Assembly (NCBI RefSeq): GCF_019430945.1
Contig: NZ_JAHYCB010000011.1
Coordinates: 1 to 64,000 of the forward strand
Source of the DNA: Neorhizobium populisoli
GTDB taxonomy: Bacteria > Pseudomonadota > Alphaproteobacteria > Rhizobiales > Rhizobiaceae
Direction: 5' to 3'
Length of the DNA: 64,000 bases
How positions within the stretch are numbered: the first letter of the stretch is position 1; every line of letters begins with the position of its first letter. Under the pieces are notes generated by a model. The model saw only the letters and a program-made list of their open reading frames with translations, did no database searches and was not told where the DNA came from. The translations under genes and the position numbers were made by a program. This document shows positions 44,555 to 52,913 of the stretch, piece after piece.

Positions 44555-44570
44555 TACAATATATATTGTA
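44555..44570. promoter_or_regulatory. Perfect 16-base palindrome between tctC and the regulator gene
   Basis: TACAATATATATTGTA reads the same on both strands, 15 bases upstream of tctC. Further half-sites ATTGTATTGTA occur at about 44658-44668 close to the regulator start. GntR-type winged helices bind such AT-rich inverted repeats, so the divergent promoters are likely both controlled here. Confidence 0.65.
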
Positions 44571-44682
44571 TCGGCAAATCGAGCCTGATATAGCGAGATA
44601 TCGCGCAATTATCGGCCGCGCAAGCTCGATTCTGCGCAAAAACACTTGAGCGAATGTATTGTATTGTATTATGGAGATCGCA

Positions 44683-45789
44683 ATGACTGACACTGCACGC
44701 CTTCAATCCTATCTGCGCTCCGTCGCTCATGCCGCAGCGGCCGGTGAAAAATTGCCGACCGTTCGTCAGCTGATGCGCGATTTTTCGCTGAGCCAACAGA
44801 ATGTCGAGCGAGCCTTGAAGATACTCAAGGACGAGGGGCTCGTTGCCGCCCATGTAGGCCGCGGGACGTTTTTCACGGGCGGGTCGGCGGGCGAGCCTGC
44901 AACGTCAGGCAGAAATCGAGCGGAGGAGGGCGCGCAGCGTAGCGTGATGCTGCTGAAGCGTTCGTCGAACAATTTGCGCGGCAGAATTGTTGTCGAGGAA
45001 TTGCAGAGGCTTCTCAACGGTGCCGGTCACGTCACGCTGGAAGTCGGTTATTCCGACTCCGAACATGCAAAGCAGGTCTTGCAGACCCTGCCGCGCTTTG
45101 ATGCCTGCATCGTCCAGAACTCCTTCGACACGATGCCGATCGATATGATCGCCGCGTTAAAACGCAAAGCGGATACGATCGTCGTCGATGGCGCCTGGCT
45201 GGTTGGGACCGATGTCGATGCAGTCGGCTTCGAATGGGGCCAGTCGGTCGAAACGGCCGTTAGACGGCTGGCTGCCGCCGGTCACGACCGGATCCAGTTC
45301 GTCACCACATCGAGCTTCTTTCTGGCCAACGAAATGGGGCTGCATCGCTGGCGCCTCCTGCGGGAACAGTCTGCGTTCGCCCAGGTGCTTCAGCCGGAGA
45401 CCCGCATCGTCAAGCTGCCCCCGAAGGACTATGAGGAAGTCGTCGTCGCGGCGATCCGCACGGCACACGCCGCCGCGTCCGGAGCGCGCCGGCCTGCCGT
45501 CATCGTATGGGGTGTCGAGGATGGCGCAAAGTTCCGTTCGCTGCTCGCTGCCGGCGGGCTGGATATTCCATCCGATCTCTCTGTCGTCCTGCTCGGGCGC
45601 ACGGATCTCGAGCCGGAATCCGGCACTTTCTTTCACATGATCGGCTATCGCGCCGCAGATCAGGTCAAGGGCGTCTACGACCGCCTGATCGAACGCTGGC
45701 GCGAACCGAACGCACCTTATGGCTTGAGGTTATTGCCGATGACGGAACGCCTCGGCGAATCGCTCCGGGATCAGGAGCCAATTCGATGA
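44683..45789 (+). CDS. GntR-type winged helix fused to LacI-type sensor domain, regulator of the tct genes
   Basis: A 368-residue regulator. Residues 1-70 form a GntR winged helix (GEKLPTVRQLMRDFSLSQQN, VERALKILKDEGLVAAHVGR); residues about 80-365 resemble the periplasmic-binding-protein-like effector domain of LacI proteins (SVVLLGRTDLEP, MPIDMIAALKRKADTIVVDG). The combination is the less common AraR-like architecture. It is divergent from tctC and upstream of tctB and tctA with a 19-base gap. The ATG at 44683 has GGAG ten bases upstream; 44671 is an alternative. Confidence 0.85.
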   Translation: MTDTARLQSYLRSVAHAAAAGEKLPTVRQLMRDFSLSQQNVERALKILKDEGLVAAHVGRGTFFTGGSAGEPATSGRNRAEEGAQRSVMLLKRSSNNLRGRIVVEELQRLLNGAGHVTLEVGYSDSEHAKQVLQTLPRFDACIVQNSFDTMPIDMIAALKRKADTIVVDGAWLVGTDVDAVGFEWGQSVETAVRRLAAAGHDRIQFVTTSSFFLANEMGLHRWRLLREQSAFAQVLQPETRIVKLPPKDYEEVVVAAIRTAHAAASGARRPAVIVWGVEDGAKFRSLLAAGGLDIPSDLSVVLLGRTDLEPESGTFFHMIGYRAADQVKGVYDRLIERWREPNAPYGLRLLPMTERLGESLRDQEPIR

Positions 45790-45808
45790 TCTTTCTACCA
45801 GGGAGGAA

Positions 45809-46273
45809 ATGATGACGGGTATACGCGGACAACGGGATTTCGGAATCGGGGTGATCTATCTCGCCCTCGGACTAGCCGGCTTTATCATCGCGCGCAACTA
45901 TAGTTTCGGTACCGCCGGGCGCATGGGGCCGGGATATTTCCCGACGATCATTTCTTCGCTGCTGATCGTGTTCGGGGTGATCACCGTCGCCCGCGGGCTT
46001 TTCCGCGACGGCACGCCGATCGGTGCGATCAACTGGAAAGGCATTTTCCTCATCACCCTCTCGGTCTGCGCCTTCGGTTATTTGCTGGAGCGTGCCGGTG
46101 TCGTCGTGGCGCTTCTGGCGCTGATCCTGATCTCGGCCGCCGCAAGCGAGCGGTTTCGCCTTGAAATCAGGGCGATTGCCGGTCTCGTCGCACTGATTGT
46201 TTTCTGCACCGTAGTGTTTGTCGAAGGCCTCGGTCTTCCCATGCCGATCCTCGGCGAATGGTTCAGGAACTAA
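45809..46273 (+). CDS. tctB: Tripartite tricarboxylate transporter small membrane subunit TctB
   Basis: A 154-residue membrane protein with four hydrophobic segments and the family motif GRMGPGYFPTIISSLLIVFG. It pairs with TctA to form the membrane part of the transporter. Ribosome site GGGAGGAA precedes two adjacent ATG codons (45809 and 45812). TctA follows 11 bases downstream. Confidence 0.9.
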   Translation: MMTGIRGQRDFGIGVIYLALGLAGFIIARNYSFGTAGRMGPGYFPTIISSLLIVFGVITVARGLFRDGTPIGAINWKGIFLITLSVCAFGYLLERAGVVVALLALILISAAASERFRLEIRAIAGLVALIVFCTVVFVEGLGLPMPILGEWFRN

Positions 46274-46284
46274 AGGCGCGTCCC

Positions 46285-47787
46285 ATGGATATCTTTGCAA
46301 ATCTCTGGCTCGGCCTGACCGTCGCCGCGACGTTTTCCAACATGCTCTATTGCCTGATCGGCGTTTTCCTTGGCACCGCCATCGGCGTGCTTCCGGGCCT
46401 TGGCCCGGTGGCAACGATTGCCATGCTGCTGCCGATCACCTTCGGCCTGCCGCCGGAATCAGCCCTGATCATGCTCGCCGGTATCTATTATGGCGCGCAA
46501 TACGGCGGCTCTACCACTGCGATCCTCGTCAATCTGCCGGGCGAGCCTTCGTCGGTCGTCACCGCGCTTGATGGCTACCAGATGGCTAGGCAAGGTCATG
46601 CTGGTCGGGCGCTTTCGACCGCGGCGATCGGTTCCTTCATCGCCGGCACGATCGCGACGGTGTTGATCGCCATTTTCGCCCCGGCGCTTGCCGCCGTTGC
46701 CCTGCAGTTTGGCCCGGCCGAATATTTCTCGCTGATGGTGCTCGGCCTGATCGCCTCGATCGTCATGGCATCCGGCCCACTTCTGCACGCGCTCGGCATG
46801 ATCCTCGTCGGTCTGTTGCTCGGCATGGTCGGCACGGACGTCAACTCCGCCGTGCCCCGCTACACGTTCGATATGCCGCTGCTGGCGGACGGCCTCAACT
46901 TCGTGGTCATTGCCATGGGTGTTTTCGGTATCGGCGAGATCGTCGCCAACCTTGAGGACGAGGCAGACCGCACTGTGATGACGAAGCGGGTCACGGGACT
47001 GATGCCGACAAAGGAAGACTGGAAGCGTATTATCGCGCCGATCCTGCGTGGCACCGCGCTCGGGTCATTGCTCGGCATCCTGCCGGGTGGCGGCGCCGCA
47101 CTTGCCTCGTTCGGTTCCTATACACTCGAAAAGAAGATGTCGAAGACGCCGGAGCAGTTCGGCAAGGGTGCCATCGAAGGTGTGGCCGGTCCGGAGGCCG
47201 CCAACAACGCCGGCGCCCAGACTTCTTTCATTCCGATGCTGACCCTCGGCCTGCCGTCCAACTCGGTCATGGCGCTGATGATCGGCGCCATGATCATGCA
47301 GGGCATCCAGCCCGGCCCGTCGGTGATGACCGAGCAGCCGGCACTGTTCTGGGGGCTGATCGCCTCCATGTGGATCGGCAATCTCATGCTGCTGGTGCTG
47401 AACCTGCCGCTGATCGGCCTGTGGGTGCGGATGATCGCGATCCCTTACAACCTGCTCTTCCCGATCATTATCGTTTTCTGCGCGATCGGCGTATTCAGCG
47501 TCAACAACAACACGTTCGACGTCTACGCGATGGCGCTCTTCGGTGTCGTCGGATACGTCTTTCGCAAACTGGACGCCGAGCCTGCACCGATGTTGCTGGC
47601 CTTCATCCTCGGCCCGATGATGGAAGAATTTCTGCGCCGGGCCATGCTGTTCTCGAAGGGCGATCCGAGCGTGCTGGTTACTCGGCCGCTCAGTTCGGTA
47701 TTGCTGGCCATCGCCGCCACCCTGCTTGCCGCAGTTTTGCTACCGTTCGTTCGCAAGGGGCGCAAGCAGGCGTTTCAAGAGGAGTGA
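46285..47787 (+). CDS. tctA: Tripartite tricarboxylate transporter large membrane subunit TctA
   Basis: A 500-residue membrane protein with about eleven hydrophobic segments. Signature motifs: GVLPGLGPVATIAMLLPITF, IYYGAQYGGSTTAILVNLPG and GILPGGGAALASFGSYTLEK, the second copy of the internal repeat. It forms the carboxylate permease with TctB and receives substrate from TctC. The start at 46285 (MDIFANLWLGL) is preferred over 46258, which lies inside tctB. The end overlaps the start of an eroded unrelated gene. Confidence 0.93.
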   Translation: MDIFANLWLGLTVAATFSNMLYCLIGVFLGTAIGVLPGLGPVATIAMLLPITFGLPPESALIMLAGIYYGAQYGGSTTAILVNLPGEPSSVVTALDGYQMARQGHAGRALSTAAIGSFIAGTIATVLIAIFAPALAAVALQFGPAEYFSLMVLGLIASIVMASGPLLHALGMILVGLLLGMVGTDVNSAVPRYTFDMPLLADGLNFVVIAMGVFGIGEIVANLEDEADRTVMTKRVTGLMPTKEDWKRIIAPILRGTALGSLLGILPGGGAALASFGSYTLEKKMSKTPEQFGKGAIEGVAGPEAANNAGAQTSFIPMLTLGLPSNSVMALMIGAMIMQGIQPGPSVMTEQPALFWGLIASMWIGNLMLLVLNLPLIGLWVRMIAIPYNLLFPIIIVFCAIGVFSVNNNTFDVYAMALFGVVGYVFRKLDAEPAPMLLAFILGPMMEEFLRRAMLFSKGDPSVLVTRPLSSVLLAIAATLLAAVLLPFVRKGRKQAFQEE

Positions 47788-48285
47788 TTGATCCGACTTC
47801 CAAGCTCGATATCCTGTTCAGAACCGATGACCTCCTGAGTGAGGTTGCCGCGGCGATCGAGGGACGCGATGTTATCCTTGTCCTCGATAGCTGCGAACAC
47901 GTCGTGGAGGAAGGCGCGGTTTTTGTCGAAGCTATACTCGCGTCTACTTCTACGCCGCGCTTTTTCGCGACGCTTCCGTGTCTTGACGCGCGGAAGGCGA
48001 ACGGCGTTGCTCAGGCATCAGACACTCAAGGCGACGCTCGACTGGAGCTATGCGGTACTGTCGGCCGAGGAGCAGGCGGCACTGCAGCAGCTCGCGATTT
48101 TCAGAGGCTGGTTCACCGCCACGGCCGCCGTCGCGGTCCTAGCAGTGCCAAATCCGGACGATATCATCGATAACCTGGTGAACAAGTCGCTCGTGGCGAT
48201 CGAGCCGGGTTCGGATGGAACGCGGTTTCGGCTGCTGGATACCACGAGCGGATCAGGCACCTGTTCCGTCTCTAAGATCAGCTAA
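47784..48285 (+). pseudogene. Remnant of a winged-helix ATPase regulator
   Basis: From 47784 one frame gives LDILFRTDDLLSEVAAAIEG, then RDVILVLDSCEHVVEEGAVF, the Walker B and LDxCEHV motif of STAND-type ATPase regulators. After an internal deletion another frame gives ALLRHQTLKATLDWSYAVLS, AALQQLAIFRGWFTATAAVA and NLVNKSLVAIEP up to LLDTT. The DNA-binding domain, P-loop and C-terminal repeats are missing. In intact genes of this kind the products are transcription regulators with an N-terminal winged helix. Confidence 0.7.
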
Positions 48286-48328
48286 GCGTTCCCGGGAGCC
48301 ATAACATTCAGGGCCGAGTGAATCTGGC

Positions 48329-48624
48329 TCACGACGGCAGCGCCTTCGCCGGCCGCCGCGGCCACACGCTTACGACGATGCTCCGATCGGTAACGCGGAC
48401 AACCTCGGGATTCCGGAACCCTTCGCCACGCGCAGCCGCACGGGCTTGCCCGGGCTACAACCGCCGCGGCGGTCAAACTCACCTTCTCGGTCTCTGTCGC
48501 GGATGACCGGGCGAACCCCATTCGGTTCAAGCTGCAGCGCAAGGTTCTGCGAAGAGCTGACAGACGGTATTGTGACCGCACCGAGAGCGATCGAAAGGGC
48601 CATCCCAGGTTCAAGCATCGTCAT
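48329..48624 (-). pseudogene. Possible small decayed gene, unrecognised
   Basis: ATG 48624 opens MTMLEPGMALSIALGAVTIP, LALQLEPNGVRPVIRDRDRE. Near 48410 a change of frame would give EVVRVTDRSIVVSVWPRRPA and stop at 48329. The joined sequence looks protein-like but no family is recognised. It occupies the gap between the ATPase remnant and the BrkB-like gene. Confidence 0.25.
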
Positions 48625-48767
48625 CGCGGTCCTCTAACATTGGTTTCAGTGGATCCCGACATCGACGCCAGACAGATGTTCCCTAATGCGGGGAACGGAG
48701 CCCGAGGTAAGGTGTGCATCCTTTGCCGAATTCGAGCGTTGAGCGCCTGATCGAGAGGACCACGCGA

Positions 48768-49844
48768 ATGCCGGCAATGAACATCATCAAAAAGCTACCG
48801 ATAGCGACCATCGCCTTCGGGCTGGCGGTGTCGTTACTGCTTGTCAAAAACAGACACCAGGAAACGCTCTCGAGTGAGCGGCAATCCGAGCCGGTGGACA
48901 TGCAGCGAGGACGGCACGCCGAGGTCCCGGAAGCCATTCCAGCGAAAGGACTGCTCGATGTCTTCTGGCGGCTGGTCGAGGAGGTTTCGCAAGACAGGGT
49001 TATGCTCATCGCGGCCGGGGTGACCTTTTATCTCCTTCTTGCGTTGTTCCCCGGGCTGACGGCGTTGGTATCCATTTACGGGCTTATCGCCGATCCGATG
49101 ACGATCTCCGACCATCTTGCGAAGCTGTCGGGACTTTTGCCGCCGGGGGCTTTCGATATAATATGTGAGCAGATCAAATCCTTGGCCAGGCGCAGCGATG
49201 GCACCCTCGGAGTCACGTTTTTCGTGGGCCTGTCTGTCGCTCTCTGGAGCGCCCATAGCGGCGTTCTATCAATCTTCGACGCAATGAACGTCGCTTATGA
49301 CGAGGAGGAGAAACGAAGCTTCATCCGACTGAACCTGATCGGGTTGGCTTTCACTCTCTGCTTCGTGGTAGCGGCAGTGGCCCTGGTCGCCCTTGTCGCG
49401 GTGCTGCCTGCGCTCCTATCCTACCTGTGGCTCAACCAGTTCCAGGAACAGATGGCGCTTATTCTGCGGTGGCCTTTGCTGTTGTCGATCGTAATAGCCG
49501 CCGTGATGACAGTGTATCGCGTAGCACCCAGTCGGGAGCCCGCCCACCTGCGGTGGCTCACCTGGGGAGCGGCCTTGGCTATTTGCGTCTGGTTCGTCAT
49601 GTCACTGGCCTTCTCGTTCTATCTGACGCACTTTGCCGACTACAACGCCACCTACGGGACCCTCGGTGCCCTGATCGGGTTCCTCGTCTGGACGTGGATT
49701 TCCGTGGCGATCCTGATCGTCGGCGCGGAACTCAACGCAGAGCTGGAGCATCAGACCACCCGAGACACGACGACGGGGATGTCGCGGCCAATGGGAAGCC
49801 GTGGAGCTTACGTTGCCGACACGGTCGGTGACGCGAAAAATTAA
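48768..49844 (+). CDS. YihY/BrkB-family inner-membrane protein
   Basis: A 358-residue membrane protein. An N-terminal hydrophobic segment (IATIAFGLAVSLLLV) and a soluble linker precede the YihY core of about six helices: LIAAGVTFYLLLALFPGLTA, LGVTFFVGLSVALWSAHSGV, FYLTHFADYNATYGTLGALI, WTWISVAILIVGAELNAELE. The role of the family is uncertain; the old annotation as RNase BN was in error. The start at 48768 or 48777 gives a normal N terminus; the frame is open from 48714. Confidence 0.88.
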   Translation: MPAMNIIKKLPIATIAFGLAVSLLLVKNRHQETLSSERQSEPVDMQRGRHAEVPEAIPAKGLLDVFWRLVEEVSQDRVMLIAAGVTFYLLLALFPGLTALVSIYGLIADPMTISDHLAKLSGLLPPGAFDIICEQIKSLARRSDGTLGVTFFVGLSVALWSAHSGVLSIFDAMNVAYDEEEKRSFIRLNLIGLAFTLCFVVAAVALVALVAVLPALLSYLWLNQFQEQMALILRWPLLLSIVIAAVMTVYRVAPSREPAHLRWLTWGAALAICVWFVMSLAFSFYLTHFADYNATYGTLGALIGFLVWTWISVAILIVGAELNAELEHQTTRDTTTGMSRPMGSRGAYVADTVGDAKN

Positions 49845-49887
49845 CGCATCAATGACGCCCGTGCTCTTTTCGATGACATAGATATCA

Positions 49888-49912
49888 GGAACGAAACGCT
49901 CTGGAGACGGTT
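49888..49912 (+). promoter_or_regulatory. EcfG-type general stress promoter
   Basis: GGAAC (49888-49892), 17 bases, then GTT (49910-49912), 26 bases upstream of the esterase start. The same spacing and distance are seen at 31552 and 32359. Confidence 0.6.
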
Positions 49913-49938
49913 TTCGACGTGACAGACCAAGGACACTC

Positions 49939-50730
49939 ATGATCTCCTCCCTTTACGCTAGCATTCCATTGTTACTCTTCCTCTCGCTAACACCCTTGAC
50001 CGCAACCGCGGCAAAGGCTTCGGCATTAGCCGAACTCGAGACCTCTCGGCACGGACCGCGCGCCACGCAGGCCACCTCGTCAAATGGTATCGGACATGGC
50101 CATGCGTCGAGTACGGAAGCTTCAACGATATCGGCTCAGCCTGGACGCCTCGTCATATTCTTCCACGGGGTCAAGGGCAGGGGATCGGTGATGGACGCCA
50201 TCGCAGACTCATGGAGACGAACGCTCCCGAACACCAGGTTCGTCGCACCCGATGCGCCGTCCCCACATAGATCGGGTGGATATCAGTGGTTCGTAGTCGA
50301 TGACCAGGTCATGCGCCCCGACCGCATCGAGGCGGCCCGGCGAGCGTTTGACGGGCTGGTGGCTGACATTGTTGAACGCGAGGGTTTCGAGAACGATTTG
50401 GAAAATGTCGCATTCGTCGCGGTTTCGCAGGGTGCGATCATGGCCCTCGACGCCGTAGCAACAGGTCGCTGGAAGGTTGGGGCGCTGGTCAGTTTCGCCG
50501 GCCTGCTGCCATTGCCGCCAACATCGCCCTCTTCGGGAACCTCGATCCTGCTCATGCACGGCGGTGCGGACAGGACCATCCCGTCGGCAGCTTCGGTTGC
50601 GGCAAGCGGACAGCTGAAGTCGGCCGGGTACGATGTATCATTGAAAGTGTTTCCGGACGTCGGCCACACGATCTCTTCCGACGAGGCGAGCGAAGCCGCG
50701 ATTTTCCTGCGCGACAAATATTATCGATAG
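49939..50730 (+). CDS. Exported alpha/beta-hydrolase, phospholipase/carboxylesterase type
   Basis: A 263-residue hydrolase with a signal peptide (MISSLYASIPLLLFLSLTPL, cut near ATA-AKA). The fold from residue 70 contains VIFFHGVKGRG (oxyanion), nucleophile Ser163 in AVSQGA, Asp211 in HGGADRTIP and His243 in PDVGHTIS, a complete triad. The G of the usual GFSQG is replaced by Ala. It cleaves esters or lipids in the periplasm. A glutathione transferase gene follows 22 bases downstream and the pair is behind an EcfG-type promoter. Confidence 0.85.
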   Translation: MISSLYASIPLLLFLSLTPLTATAAKASALAELETSRHGPRATQATSSNGIGHGHASSTEASTISAQPGRLVIFFHGVKGRGSVMDAIADSWRRTLPNTRFVAPDAPSPHRSGGYQWFVVDDQVMRPDRIEAARRAFDGLVADIVEREGFENDLENVAFVAVSQGAIMALDAVATGRWKVGALVSFAGLLPLPPTSPSSGTSILLMHGGADRTIPSAASVAASGQLKSAGYDVSLKVFPDVGHTISSDEASEAAIFLRDKYYR

Positions 50731-50752
50731 TCCGGCAAAGCCAGGAGAGCAG

Positions 50753-51397
50753 ATGCTGATCGTCCACCATCTCAACAACAGTCGCTCCCAGCGCATCCTC
50801 TGGATGCTTGAGGAGCTTGGCCTCGAATACGAGATCAGGACGTACAAGAGAAACCGGGACATGTCCGCTCCTGCGGAAATGAAACGCGTCCACCCACTCG
50901 GGAAATCTCCTATACTCGAAGACAGGAAGCCGGGCGGCGACGTGACAGTCCTCGTGGAGACAGGCGCAATCTGCGAATATCTGGTCGGCAAGGCTGGGGG
51001 TCGTCTTCGACCTCCGGACGGCGGTCAAGATCTTCTATTCTACCGACAGTTCCTGCATTCCGCCGAAGGCTCCGTCATGCCGGTCCTTTTCACGATGCTT
51101 GTCCTATCTAAGGTGCCGATCGTCGGGCGTGTCATGGCCCGCAGAGTTCGGCCTATGTTGGACATACATCTCGACTATGCCGAGGGTGAGCTCGCAGCGC
51201 GCTCGTGGTTCGCCGGAAACGAGATTTCCGCCGCCGACATTATGATGAGCTTTCCGCTCGAGGCTGCGCAATCGAGGGGCTTGGTCGGTGAAGAGCGGCC
51301 GAACATCAAGCGCTGGCTTCAACAGATACATGCTCGTCCAGCTTACAAGAGAGCGCTCGCTAGGGGCGGACCATACAGCTTCGCCGAACAGAGCTGA
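50753..51397 (+). CDS. Glutathione S-transferase
   Basis: A 214-residue protein. The thioredoxin-like N-terminal domain (LIVHHLNNSRSQRILWMLEE, LGLEYEIRTYKRN, LGKSPILED, VETGAICEYLV) binds glutathione; the helical C-terminal domain (AEGELAARSWFAGNEISAAD, MMSFPLEAAQ) binds the second substrate. It detoxifies electrophiles or peroxides. It is co-transcribed with the exported esterase from a stress promoter. The 3' end overlaps the opposite-strand antiporter remnant. Confidence 0.9.
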   Translation: MLIVHHLNNSRSQRILWMLEELGLEYEIRTYKRNRDMSAPAEMKRVHPLGKSPILEDRKPGGDVTVLVETGAICEYLVGKAGGRLRPPDGGQDLLFYRQFLHSAEGSVMPVLFTMLVLSKVPIVGRVMARRVRPMLDIHLDYAEGELAARSWFAGNEISAADIMMSFPLEAAQSRGLVGEERPNIKRWLQQIHARPAYKRALARGGPYSFAEQS

Positions 51398-51672
51398 GAG
51401 GACACTCGACTTCCCTGCCATGACGACGGTCCAGCCACCGCATTGCCGGGGTGACTGTCAGTCCATGCATCAGGATCGAAGCGAAAACCACGAGCGACAG
51501 GATCACCTAAAGTCGGTCTCCATCTGCAAAATCTCCGTGATTTATGCCATACGCGAGATAATAGAACGATCCGACCCCGCGAATGCCGTAGAACGCGATG
51601 GAAAGCCTTTCACTCGTTGTCGCTCGCGTTCCGATCAGCCCCACAAGGCCTGTAACGGGCGGTACGCTTCGA
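51361..51672 (-). pseudogene. C-terminal remnant of a CPA1 cation/proton antiporter
   Basis: The reverse strand reads PPVTGLVGLIGTRATTSERL, SIAFYGIRGVGSFYYLAYGI, NHGDFADGDRL, an in-frame TAG near 51508, and VILSLVVFASILMHGLTVTP, AMRWLDRRHG. This is the last third of a CPA1 exchanger, closely similar to the end of the antiporter at 5732-6973 (IGFFGIRGLGSFYYLAFATG). The first two thirds are missing and the sequence changes abruptly to AT-rich DNA at about 51680. Confidence 0.85.
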
Positions 51673-51944
51673 CCCCGCTAATATTCATTGCGCGCAATTA
51701 GTATTGCTCAAAAATAATTTTCCCGATTATGAGAATAATAAAGGTCCAGATACATTGTTAATTCCGATTCTTGACACATATTGCTAGAGTGAAAACGAAC
51801 TCGGTCCCATAATAAACTCGAATTTATTTTGATTTTTATGTTAATTAAAGCGCATGTCATGTGCTGATGAATTATTTGTTGGTATTTTAAACAGTTTCGA
51901 TGAGGCAGTAGCGCCTCACAGGAGACATTCCGACCTCGGATCAC
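51673..51944. promoter_or_regulatory. AT-rich intergenic region, probable promoter of the mannose operon
   Basis: This is the most AT-rich stretch in the window. TTGACA at about 51770-51775 is a good -35 box but the partner -10 is weak. TGAGGC-AGTAGC-GCCTCA at about 51901-51918 forms a small hairpin. The change of base composition suggests a junction left by insertion or deletion. Confidence 0.45.
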
Positions 51945-51969
51945 CCTGATCTTAGCGGCTAAGATCAGG
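51945..51969 (+). promoter_or_regulatory. Perfect hairpin that covers the ribosome site of the mannose operon
   Basis: CCTGATCTTAG (51945-51955) pairs perfectly with CTAAGATCAGG (51959-51969) over CGG. The ribosome site AGGAG (about 51967-51971) lies partly in the 3' arm, eight bases ahead of the manA-type ATG. Either an RNA control element limiting translation or a palindromic DNA operator. Confidence 0.6.
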
Positions 51970-51977
51970 AGATTTAC

Positions 51978-52913
51978 ATGCCATTCGAACGCGCAACTGC
52001 AAGGGTCGTATCCAAACCGTGGGGCAGCCAGGATCTGCGCCCCTGGAGTTCGGCGGATAGTCAATCAGCCATCGGCGAGCTCATGTTTGACCGGATTGAT
52101 CCACATACGCCCGATCCTTCGCTGCTTCTCAAGTTGCTCTTCACCACGCAGGACCTCTCGATTCAGGTTCATCCAGACGATACTTTCGCACAATTGATGG
52201 GCATGCCTAATGGCAAGACCGAGGCATGGTACGTGCTCTCGGCCGCGGAAGGCGCGCAGGTCGCCATCGGCTTGAATCAATCCATGACGCGGATCGAATT
52301 GCGTGATGCGATTGAGAGCGGATCGATCGCCGATCTTGTCAAATGGCAATCGGCTTCGGTCGGCGACGTGTTCTTCGTGCGGGCCGGAACCATTCACGCG
52401 ATCGGCGCCGGGTTGGTCATTGCTGAAATACAGCAAAGAAGCGACACGACATTCCGTCTCTTTGACCACGGGCGGACGCGCGAGCTTCATATTGATCAAG
52501 CCCAGGCGGTGGCAAATCTGGAGCCGACAAAAGCGGAGCCGACCCCGACCAATATCACTGTCGAACGGATGCAGCTTACGTCCTGCCCCTTCTTTACATT
52601 CGAAAGGCTTGACCTCCCGCCCGATGCCACTTGGGAGTTGCGGGTGGGATGCGAAGCCTGGGCGGTGGTCATCGGCGGAAATGCAACCATCGGCGCCATG
52701 CGCGCTGGTGTGGGCGACGTGTTTTTTGCCGACGAGGACAAAGCGGTCGTCAAGGTCGGCCGTGATGGTGTCGCTATTCTACTGGCCTATGCCGACGGCG
52801 TGCCCGACCCCGATCTGCTGCGCGAACTCGACGGCGATTTCGCCACACGCAGGCCTATCGAACAGAGGAGGCCGGTTGTTTCACCCCTCCGTGCTGTGGA
52901 GCAAAGCCTATGA
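51978..52913 (+). CDS. manA: Class I mannose-6-phosphate isomerase
   Basis: A 311-residue zinc isomerase that converts mannose-6-phosphate and fructose-6-phosphate. Zinc and active-site motifs are in place: LSIQVHPDD (Gln and His ligands), GKTEAWYVL (Glu ligand) and FVRAGTIHAIGAGLVIAEIQ (His ligand). It is of the short bacterial type. Its stop overlaps the start of the glycosyltransferase gene (ATGA at 52910-52913). Together with GH130 downstream it suggests a pathway that releases mannose units and feeds them into glycolysis, or makes a mannoside. Confidence 0.88.
   Translation: MPFERATARVVSKPWGSQDLRPWSSADSQSAIGELMFDRIDPHTPDPSLLLKLLFTTQDLSIQVHPDDTFAQLMGMPNGKTEAWYVLSAAEGAQVAIGLNQSMTRIELRDAIESGSIADLVKWQSASVGDVFFVRAGTIHAIGAGLVIAEIQQRSDTTFRLFDHGRTRELHIDQAQAVANLEPTKAEPTPTNITVERMQLTSCPFFTFERLDLPPDATWELRVGCEAWAVVIGGNATIGAMRAGVGDVFFADEDKAVVKVGRDGVAILLAYADGVPDPDLLRELDGDFATRRPIEQRRPVVSPLRAVEQSL

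Noticed and set aside
48690..48715. GGAAC-N17-GTG upstream of the BrkB-like gene as an EcfG promoter
   Set aside because: The -10 element is GTG instead of GTT and the distance to the start codon is larger than in the three accepted cases.
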